This document shows positions 1 to 5,072 of a DNA stretch of 5,072 bases, piece after piece (position 1 is the stretch's first letter; each line of letters begins with the position of its first letter). The DNA comes from Porphyromonadaceae bacterium UBA7087 (GTDB lineage Bacteria; Bacteroidota; Bacteroidia; Bacteroidales; Muribaculaceae). The stretch is from positions 1 to 5,072 of the forward strand of contig DKYZ01000100.1 in the NCBI GenBank assembly GCA_002493515.1, written 5' to 3'. Under the pieces are notes generated by a model. It searched no databases and had not been told where the DNA came from. It saw only the letters and a program-made list of their open reading frames with translations. Both the position numbers and the translations under genes were made by a program.

Positions 1-49
1 ATATTTACTGAATATCCCTAAGTAAGGATACACATATTATTAATGCGAG
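1..49 (+). other. AT-rich leader upstream of the ADP-ribosylglycohydrolase gene
   Basis: This short non-coding stretch has no ORF of its own. A TAA at 41-43 is in frame with the downstream gene and closes that frame, so the ATG at 50 is the first possible in-frame ATG start. An imperfect inverted repeat lies at 13-30 (TATCCCT, a 4-base spacer, AAGGATA; one mismatch in seven), which could be an operator half-site pair or chance. No Shine-Dalgarno sequence stands at the usual distance; the nearest purine run, around 22-28, is more than 20 bases from the start. Any promoter probably lies partly or wholly before the window. Confidence 0.5.
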
Positions 50-1174
50 ATGAATATAGAGAAATTGCAAGACAAGTGCCGGGGGGCGCTTGTGGGCGGA
101 GCGGTAGGTGACGCGCTCGGCTATGAGGTAGAGTTTATGAACCTTTCTTCAATCCGGAAAAAGTTTGGGGAGAAAGGAATCACACGTTATGTGCTTCATG
201 ACGGTGTCGCCCGGTTTTCAGATGATACGCAGATGACTCTCTTCACTCTGGAGGGGTATATGAATGGTATCATTGACACGAAGGCGGGGAAGCCGGATGA
301 GATCCTTCCATATATCAGGAAGGCTTACCTCAACTGGTATAAGACACAGACTGAGCAGCCTGCGCCTCAGCCAGACAGCTGGTTGAGCCATGTCCGTGAG
401 TTATGGAGCCGTCGCGCTCCAGGCATGACCTGCATGGATGCGTTGAATAACGTCGCAAACGGAACGGACGTGCGAAACAATTCAAAAGGATGCGGAGGGG
501 TGATGCGCGTCGCCCCGATAGGCATTTTCAATGCCGTTCATTCAAATCTTTACAAATATGAAGACACTGCCCACCTTGCGGGATGGGCTGCGGAAATAAC
601 CCACAAGCATAGCGTAAGCACTTTGGCATCGGCTCTTCTGGCCACCACGGTGGAGAACTGCATACACGACGAAACGGTTGACCGCCTGACGTTCTCCTGG
701 ATTGTTGACGGGGGACTGACAATGATGGCGAGGTATTTTCCCGGTCATGACGAGGAATTATTCAGGTTCTCACGTCTGATCCATCGCGCCATGGAACTCG
801 GGCAGGATTCCACGCCGGAAACGGCCGCAATCCGTGAACTGGGGGAGGGCTGGGTCGGTGACGAGGCTATTGCCATTGCGATTTTCTCGGTGATGAGACA
901 TATCGAAAGCTTCGAGAATTGCATTGTCTGCGCCGTCAACCATGACGGGGACAGCGATTCGACAGGAGCGATAGCCGGGAATATCATAGGCGCGATACTT
1001 GGCTACTCCGCCATTCCGTCGTATTATCTTGAAAGCCTTGAAATAGAGCCGGTACTTGTATCGGCTGCAGATGACCTATGCGCTGATGTGAAGATACCCG
1101 AGGTGAACCGCCGCATCGGCATTCGCTATGTGGAACATCAGCCAATGGGTGTTGACAAACAATTCCTCATATGA
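50..1174 (+). CDS. ADP-ribosylglycohydrolase family protein (ARH/DraG-like)
   Basis: This 374-residue, apparently cytoplasmic protein belongs to the ADP-ribosylglycohydrolase family (PF03747). These are all-helical, two-metal (Mg or Mn) enzymes that cleave ADP-ribose from proteins, nucleic acids or small molecules. The family signatures are all present and in order: GALVGGAVGDALG at residues 12-24; SDDTQM at 57-62, whose Asp-Asp-Thr binds metal in relatives; GCGGVMRVAPIG at 147-158; THKHS at 184-188; GWVGDEAIAIAIF at 267-279; and NHDGDSDSTGAIAG at 297-310, in which D301 and D303 match the second metal-binding Asp pair. No metal ligand is obviously missing, so an active enzyme is expected. Length is at the upper end of the usual range, with a tail of about 55 residues after the last motif. 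There is no signal peptide or membrane segment. The ATG at 50 follows an in-frame stop at 41-43. It sits 51 bases before pncB on the same strand, suggesting an operon with an NAD theme. The actual substrate cannot be read from the sequence; the family also includes catalytically divergent members. Confidence 0.93.
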   Translation: MNIEKLQDKCRGALVGGAVGDALGYEVEFMNLSSIRKKFGEKGITRYVLHDGVARFSDDTQMTLFTLEGYMNGIIDTKAGKPDEILPYIRKAYLNWYKTQTEQPAPQPDSWLSHVRELWSRRAPGMTCMDALNNVANGTDVRNNSKGCGGVMRVAPIGIFNAVHSNLYKYEDTAHLAGWAAEITHKHSVSTLASALLATTVENCIHDETVDRLTFSWIVDGGLTMMARYFPGHDEELFRFSRLIHRAMELGQDSTPETAAIRELGEGWVGDEAIAIAIFSVMRHIESFENCIVCAVNHDGDSDSTGAIAGNIIGAILGYSAIPSYYLESLEIEPVLVSAADDLCADVKIPEVNRRIGIRYVEHQPMGVDKQFLI

Positions 1175-1177
1175 GGA
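1164..1177. repeat. Perfect 14-bp palindrome spanning the stop codon of the ADP-ribosylglycohydrolase gene
   Basis: The sequence TCCTCATATGAGGA equals its own reverse complement, and the TGA stop (1172-1174) lies inside it. With no spacer at the centre it would fold poorly as an RNA hairpin, so a dimeric DNA-binding protein site is a more natural reading than a terminator, and no T-run follows. It may also be chance, since the left half encodes the last residues of the protein. It lies about 50 bases before the pncB start. Confidence 0.35.
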
Positions 1178-1200
1178 GGGAACCCGAGGGGGGTCGAGGG

Positions 1201-1218
1201 CGTTTTCATAAGAAAACG
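1201..1218 (+). promoter_or_regulatory. Perfect hairpin in the leader just before the pncB start
   Basis: CGTTTTC, a four-base ATAA loop, then GAAAACG form an exact 7-bp stem. The element ends 7 bases before the pncB ATG at 1226, exactly where a ribosome would bind. It is not followed by a T-run, so it is not a typical intrinsic terminator. It could lower or modulate pncB translation relative to the upstream gene, act as an operator, or be neutral. The sequence between the hairpin and the ATG (AATTGAG) has no proper Shine-Dalgarno match, which is common in Bacteroidetes. A GAGGAGGG stretch at 1173-1180 looks like one but is about 45 bases from the start. Confidence 0.4.
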
Positions 1219-1225
1219 AATTGAG

Positions 1226-2431
1226 ATGCGACAGATCATCAGACATTTTACGGACGACGACCTGTATAAGTTCACCATGTGTTGCGCGGTGATCGAGAAT
1301 TATCCGCGCACGCAGGTGAGATACCGGTTTACCGACCGTCACAATACAGTTTATCCGTCGGGCTTCGCGGAGAGACTCATGGAGCAGATCGCCATGCTCG
1401 AGGAGCTGGCATTCACCGATGAGGAAGCCGACTTCATGCGGCGCAAATGCCCGTATATACCGAGCTGGTTCTACAGTTATCTGAAGGGATTCCGTTACGA
1501 CAGCCGTTGCGTCCGCGCCTCGCAGGATGAGGAGGGGCATCTGAGCGTTGAGTTCGAGGGGTGCTGGAGCGAGACAATCCTGCTTGAGGTGAAGGTGCTC
1601 GCCATCATATCGGAGCTGTATTACATCATGCGTGGCGAAGACTCGAAACTCGACTACAGGGCACATTACGACAATTCGTATGAGAAGGCGCACAGAATGC
1701 TTGAGGCGGGATGTGTCTTCAGCGATTTCGGCACACGCCGCCGCGCTTCGTTCCAGGCCCAGGAAACGGCTGTAGCCGCAATGAAGACCTGCCAGGACAG
1801 CCTGGAACATACGAAAGGACGGTTCAGGGGGTCGAGCAACGTCTATCTCTCCATGAAGTATGACCTGACCCCGATAGGGACGATGGCGCATGAGTTCATG
1901 TGCGCGATCGCCGGCATGTACGGACCGCAGATGGCCAACTATCTCGCCATGCGCACATGGTCGAATACCTACCGGGGGGCATTGGGCACATTCCTTTACG
2001 ACACCTACGGCTGGCGCATATTCAGTCTGAATTTCTCCGAAGACTATGCGAACATGTTCAGGGGACTGCGTGTGGACAGCGGGGACAACTACGAGCAACT
2101 CGACTTTATCATCGATAAATACAAATCGCTGAAGATCGACCCGCGGACAAAGGAGGTGGTCTTCAGCAACGGCCTCAACGTAGACGAGGCGATAAGGATA
2201 CAGCAGTATGCCGAGGGGAAATGCATGCCGTCGTTCGGCATCGGCACACATTTCACCAACGACTTCCCGGGCGTGGCGCCACTGAATATCGTCATCAAGC
2301 TTGTGGACGTCAAGATCACCGAATCGTGGCCGTTCTACTGCCCGACATGCAAACTCAGCGAGGACAAAGGTAAATACTCCGGCAACGCAGAGGCGGTAGA
2401 GATTTTCCGCCGTCTGCTTCACCTGGAATAG
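1226..2431 (+). CDS. pncB: Nicotinate phosphoribosyltransferase
   Basis: This 401-residue cytoplasmic enzyme joins nicotinate and phosphoribosyl pyrophosphate to give nicotinate mononucleotide, with ATP hydrolysis assisting (EC 6.3.4.21), the entry step of Preiss-Handler NAD salvage. Length matches the E. coli-type enzyme (about 400). Visible signatures: the N-terminal FTDDDLYKFTM (8-18); FGTRRR (168-173), an active-site loop; GSSNVYLS (202-209); PIGTMAHE (216-223), where H222 corresponds to the histidine that is phosphorylated in the Salmonella and E. coli enzymes; RVDSGD (282-287); FSNGLNVDEA (313-322); and FGIGTHFTND (337-346) followed by PLNIVIKLV (352-360), which form the phosphoribosyl-binding end of the barrel. 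No key residue appears lost. The ATG at 1226 is chosen because it gives the canonical N-terminus and no other ATG, GTG or TTG lies in frame between it and the previous gene's stop. A small oddity is a CPTC motif at 372-375 near the C-terminus. The gene probably shares a transcript with the upstream ADP-ribosylglycohydrolase gene and converges on the GH2 gene. Confidence 0.97.
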   Translation: MRQIIRHFTDDDLYKFTMCCAVIENYPRTQVRYRFTDRHNTVYPSGFAERLMEQIAMLEELAFTDEEADFMRRKCPYIPSWFYSYLKGFRYDSRCVRASQDEEGHLSVEFEGCWSETILLEVKVLAIISELYYIMRGEDSKLDYRAHYDNSYEKAHRMLEAGCVFSDFGTRRRASFQAQETAVAAMKTCQDSLEHTKGRFRGSSNVYLSMKYDLTPIGTMAHEFMCAIAGMYGPQMANYLAMRTWSNTYRGALGTFLYDTYGWRIFSLNFSEDYANMFRGLRVDSGDNYEQLDFIIDKYKSLKIDPRTKEVVFSNGLNVDEAIRIQQYAEGKCMPSFGIGTHFTNDFPGVAPLNIVIKLVDVKITESWPFYCPTCKLSEDKGKYSGNAEAVEIFRRLLHLE

Positions 2432-2448
2432 GGGATAGCCGTGGATAT
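2432..2448. other. 17-bp convergent intergenic gap
   Basis: The TAG of pncB (2429-2431) and the TGA of the minus-strand GH2 gene (2449-2451 on the plus strand) face each other across only 17 bases. No hairpin followed by a T-run is visible for either direction. Transcription from both sides must therefore end by another mechanism, or run into the opposing gene and form overlapping 3' ends. Confidence 0.6.
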
Positions 2449-4986
2449 TCAGTAAGGGGAGATATTGTTAAGCTCTCCGATCTTGCCCGGCGTCACTTTC
2501 GTGGTAAGGAGGCGGTTGAAATCCTCAATGGTGATTCTGGTCTGCGGATTGAAATCATCTGAGTTCATATAATCGAGGACACTGGCAAAAAACTGACGTC
2601 CTTCGGGATATTGGGAGGCTTTGCCGAGATCCGACATCACCACGAGAAGTTTCCCTTTGCCGACAACGAACTCGAACACAAGGCCGAGCTTGTGGTTGCG
2701 CTCGATATTGTCGATAACCTGCACTATGGGGCGGTAATCCCTTGACGTATTGTCGAGAATGAAGGGATTGCTGTTCTTTATCACAGGAAACCACTGCCAG
2801 TCGGTGTGCATATCGGTGGGGAAACTGCGGAAGAGGGGATGGGCAGGGTCGGTGAGTATACCGAGAGTGCCTGGAGACACCGGTTTTTTGTTATTCTCGG
2901 AAATGGTCTTGAACATCCGGTAGTTCCAGTAATCGGTCTGGAAAAGCCCACCGACGGTAAGGTCGGAGGCACCGGGCATCAGAAGCACATCCGCACCCTC
3001 CTCAAGCTGCCGGGCGATTCCGGGAGTGAGTTCCGGCGTGACTATCACATCTCCCTTGTGAGACATGGGATCCGTATTGTCTGGGTATATCCATACGTTA
3101 TAGCGGTTGCGGTAATCAGTGCCGTCGATCGAAAGAAGAAGCTCCATGGCTGCCGGCGTACTGAAGCCGCTGAGGTCGATGTCGATATCCCCGGCCTTTA
3201 TCAGACCCTCACCGTCCGGAATCCCGATTTTTCCGCTTTTGTCACCGAGAGTCCAGACAAGGTCTTTCCCTGCGAGAGACATCCCTCCATAATTGGCGAT
3301 TTTCACCTCGCAATGCAGTCCGGAGGCAGCCGTATGGCAGAAACTGTCGGCAATAAGCAGGGGAACAACCTCCGAACACCAGCCACGCCATTCCTCATCC
3401 GATACATATCCCTTGGAATCAAGAAAAGCGTCGAGAATGCCGACATACGCGCTTCCCTGCCCCGGATAATCCTGGAGGTCGAGAAGCTGGAAGCCCGCCA
3501 TGCCGGGCGTGCGGAGATCCATTTCGATATCCTGTTTGTAAAGCTCGACAGCCCATTTGCCGCTCGCCTCATGAAACGCCTGAGCCTGATCAAGCATACC
3601 GGCCTTGTCAAGCCTGGAGCGGAACACCTCCATATTATATGGATACAGGGCGCCTGTATATTTCCCTATCTCAGAATAGTCGGGATAAGACTGAAACTGA
3701 GCCGTCTCGTGGGAGATCACAGGCACTGTGGCCAGGGCGCAGCCCTCCTCGAAATTCCGGCGGGTGTCGGGATAGAAATGATTTATCATTCCGCCGTCGG
3801 CAGCATCGGCAAACGAGAATGAGCCGCGTGTGTGGGTATTGTAGTTACCCCAGCCCTCGCCTCCTACTCGGCAGGTGACGAAGAAATCCATTCCGGGCTT
3901 CATCCCCTGGTAGCCGAGATAATAGTTGGAGCCGAAGGTATAGACCTTGTCGGGAGCGATGGCACGGAAATGGTCGGTAAATTCTTTCATCCGGTCGATG
4001 TCACCCCAAAGCTCGTTGCCGAGGGCGAACATCCGGAAAGAGGGGTGGTGGCCATAGCGGCGCAGAATACTCTCTCCCTCCTTGAGGAGGAAATCCATGA
4101 GGACGGGATCGTCAGACCTGAAATCTCCCCAGAAGGGGAGTTCGGGCTGAAGATATATCCCGGCCTCGTCAGCCGCCGCGAAAGCTGCTTCCGGAGGGCA
4201 CCAGGAATGGAAGCGGACATGATTCAGACCATAATCCCTGCAGACCTTGAAGTATTTTCTCCAGGAGTCGATGTCCATCGCCACATGACCGGTCAGGGGC
4301 CATACGCAGGCGTCATGGCGTCCGCGCAGGAACACCGGATGCCCGTCGGCGTAGAAATGCCGGCCGCGTATCTCGAAATTCCTGAAGGCAGGGTTTATGT
4401 CATTCACTACAGGCGCAGAGAAGGACTCGTCGGAAAGGAAAATCTCGCCGATGATGCCATTCCAGTTGGTCTGCGTGTCTTCCGTATACGCATGGCTGCT
4501 CGCATATATCTGCTCCGGGACGCCGCTGGAATTGTCGATCATAATCTCGACAGTATGCGGGCCCGGAGTGAGGTACTGAGTCAGATTGAATTCCTGCGGT
4601 GTGGTTATATCATTGGAGGAGCCGACTTTCTTTCCGTCGATGTATATCTCGGAAGGCTTGGTGCGTTCGAGGGTAAGGAATATATCCTCACCCTTCCAGT
4701 CACGTGGAATCTCGACGTCACGGCGATACCAGGCCCTACCTTTATATGAATAGGGACGGGAGAGGTGGGTGGTAAGCGAGGCGTCTGTTATCGGGTTGCC
4801 CTTACGGTTGGTGTCGGTAGTGCCGGGAAGCTGAATCGAGTCATTGAAAACGGTGCCGGGGGCGACCGTTCCGACGGAATCAATCTGGAACTGCCATGTG
4901 CCGGCAAGGTCGATTTTTCTACCGGAAGCCAGGGAGGAAATTGAGACTAAGACGGCAAAGGCCGTTATCGTGGTTTTGAGAGTCAT
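2449..4986 (-). CDS. Secreted glycoside hydrolase family 2 enzyme (putative beta-galactosidase-like), lacking the central Ig-like domain
   Basis: This 845-residue protein is a glycoside hydrolase family 2 enzyme. Residues 1-22 are a Sec signal peptide: basic K4, a hydrophobic core, and likely cleavage after ASG. There is no lipobox cysteine, so it is probably periplasmic. Residues 25-184 form the sugar-binding jelly-roll (AWYRRDVEIP at 85-94, YIDGKKVGSSND at 115-126, TNWNGIIG at 173-180). The catalytic barrel starts near 203 and runs to about 540: FLRGRHDACVWPLTG (219-233), NHVRFHSWCPPEAAF (255-269), and ALGNELWG (321-328) with E325 the likely acid/base. E427 in VISHETAQF (423-431) is the likely nucleophile, 102 residues later. 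Residues 550-637 look like a beta-sandwich. Residues 645-810 resemble a Rossmann-like, glutamine-amidotransferase/ThuA-type domain (ADVLLMPG at 665-672, GILTDPAHPLFRSFPT at 709-724). The Ig-like domain of about 100 residues usual between jelly-roll and barrel is missing. M1 is the only in-frame ATG after an upstream stop. The sugar specificity is unknown, and no SusC/SusD partner lies in the window. Confidence 0.94.
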   Translation of the reverse strand: MTLKTTITAFAVLVSISSLASGRKIDLAGTWQFQIDSVGTVAPGTVFNDSIQLPGTTDTNRKGNPITDASLTTHLSRPYSYKGRAWYRRDVEIPRDWKGEDIFLTLERTKPSEIYIDGKKVGSSNDITTPQEFNLTQYLTPGPHTVEIMIDNSSGVPEQIYASSHAYTEDTQTNWNGIIGEIFLSDESFSAPVVNDINPAFRNFEIRGRHFYADGHPVFLRGRHDACVWPLTGHVAMDIDSWRKYFKVCRDYGLNHVRFHSWCPPEAAFAAADEAGIYLQPELPFWGDFRSDDPVLMDFLLKEGESILRRYGHHPSFRMFALGNELWGDIDRMKEFTDHFRAIAPDKVYTFGSNYYLGYQGMKPGMDFFVTCRVGGEGWGNYNTHTRGSFSFADAADGGMINHFYPDTRRNFEEGCALATVPVISHETAQFQSYPDYSEIGKYTGALYPYNMEVFRSRLDKAGMLDQAQAFHEASGKWAVELYKQDIEMDLRTPGMAGFQLLDLQDYPGQGSAYVGILDAFLDSKGYVSDEEWRGWCSEVVPLLIADSFCHTAASGLHCEVKIANYGGMSLAGKDLVWTLGDKSGKIGIPDGEGLIKAGDIDIDLSGFSTPAAMELLLSIDGTDYRNRYNVWIYPDNTDPMSHKGDVIVTPELTPGIARQLEEGADVLLMPGASDLTVGGLFQTDYWNYRMFKTISENNKKPVSPGTLGILTDPAHPLFRSFPTDMHTDWQWFPVIKNSNPFILDNTSRDYRPIVQVIDNIERNHKLGLVFEFVVGKGKLLVVMSDLGKASQYPEGRQFFASVLDYMNSDDFNPQTRITIEDFNRLLTTKVTPGKIGELNNISPY

Positions 4987-4992
4987 GATGAG

Positions 4993-5006
4993 TGTGAATT
5001 GTGAAT
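4993..5006 (-). repeat. Tandem heptamer in the GH2 gene leader
   Basis: On the minus strand ATTCACA occurs twice in direct succession, between the possible -7 box and the ATG. It lies in the predicted short 5' leader, where no Shine-Dalgarno sequence is visible. Two copies of a 7-mer are little evidence for function; it is recorded because it overlaps the expected transcription start. Confidence 0.3.
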
Positions 5007-5012
5007 AAACCG

Positions 5013-5042
5013 CATATATACCGATATAACTAACGGCAGCAA
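5013..5042 (-). promoter_or_regulatory. Possible Bacteroidetes-type promoter of the GH2 gene
   Basis: Read on the minus strand, TTG (5042-5040) is followed after 19 bases by TATATATG (5020-5013). This resembles the Bacteroidetes -33 TTG and -7 TAnnTTTG elements, with one departure in the -7 box. Transcription would start near 5006 and give a leader of about 20 bases before the ATG at 4986. The region is AT-rich, so a chance match is quite possible. No other promoter-like pair was more convincing. Confidence 0.35.
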
Positions 5043-5072
5043 CATATTATTATCAATAGTTCGTTAATTTTT

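Noticed and set aside
38..45. TATTAATG as a -7 promoter box for the first gene
   Set aside because: It would place the transcription start at the ATG itself, and no TTG stands at the right distance before it.
43..49. ATG at 43 as an alternative start for the first gene
   Set aside because: It is out of frame with the ADP-ribosylglycohydrolase gene (7 bases before its ATG), and the protein from position 50 begins just ahead of the family's first conserved motif.
1178..1200. G-rich stretch in the gap before pncB as a G-quadruplex
   Set aside because: There are only three separated G-runs (1178-1180, 1188-1193, 1198-1200). A three-layer quadruplex would need the six-G run to act as two tracts with no loop, so support is weak.
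1076..2422. A 448-codon open frame on the minus strand opposite pncB
   Set aside because: It is in codon register with pncB and the end of the preceding gene. Such a frame stays open whenever the sense genes avoid TTA, CTA and TCA codons, as these moderately GC-rich genes do; it ends at a CTA leucine codon at 1076-1078. The translation shows no recognisable domain, and pncB on the other strand is unmistakable.
50..2431. Toxin-antitoxin or phage-defence system based on ADP-ribosylation
   Set aside because: No ADP-ribosyltransferase (DarT-like or other), macrodomain or defence gene is present, and the neighbour is a housekeeping NAD-salvage enzyme.
2458..2478. GGAGA...TCTCC inverted repeat just beyond the pncB stop as a terminator
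   Set aside because: The stem is only 5 bp with an 11-base loop, there is no T-run after it, and it lies in the coding end of the GH2 gene.
2806..4749. Two long plus-strand open frames (2806-3822 and 3832-4749) opposite the GH2 gene
   Set aside because: Both lie in the same frame, exactly in codon register with the GH2 gene, so they arise from the same scarcity of TTA, CTA and TCA codons. No family motif or convincing start context is seen, and the opposite strand carries a complete GH2 enzyme.
1..5072. Mobile element, CRISPR array, tRNA or rRNA
   Set aside because: No transposase, terminal inverted repeats, spaced direct repeats or RNA-gene signatures were seen; three intact genes account for nearly all of the sequence.

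Overview
The window looks like a chromosomal stretch from a gut-type Bacteroidales bacterium, possibly of the Muribaculaceae/Bacteroidaceae sort. This placement is inference. It rests on the protein style (a long secreted family 2 glycoside hydrolase with a Bacteroidetes-type C-terminal extension), the lack of Shine-Dalgarno sequences next to the starts, AT-rich leaders beside moderately GC-rich genes, and a possible Bacteroidetes-type -33/-7 promoter. No marker gene settles the genus.

Layout: three complete genes fill almost all of the sequence. On the plus strand, positions 50-1174 encode an ADP-ribosylglycohydrolase-family protein. After a 51-base gap, 1226-2431 encodes nicotinate phosphoribosyltransferase (pncB). 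These two are probably co-transcribed. On the minus strand, 4986-2449 encodes a secreted glycoside hydrolase family 2 enzyme. It converges on pncB, with only 17 bases between the stop codons. The two window edges (1-49 and 4987-5072) are AT-rich leaders of the outer genes. I see no tRNA, rRNA, CRISPR array, insertion sequence or convincing terminator.

How the genes relate: the plus-strand pair makes sense as NAD economy. One enzyme family removes ADP-ribose groups (ultimately derived from NAD) from a substrate, and the other rebuilds NAD from nicotinate by the Preiss-Handler route. The glycoside hydrolase belongs to a different process, glycan degradation outside the cytoplasm.

Most notable points: (1) the GH2 protein seems to lack, in frame, the immunoglobulin-like domain that normally sits between its sugar-binding domain and its catalytic barrel; (2) the two NAD-related genes lie in the same reading frame, separated by a single TGA that sits inside a perfect 14-bp palindrome; (3) a perfect 7-bp-stem hairpin lies just before the pncB start. 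I found no evidence for a wholly new system.
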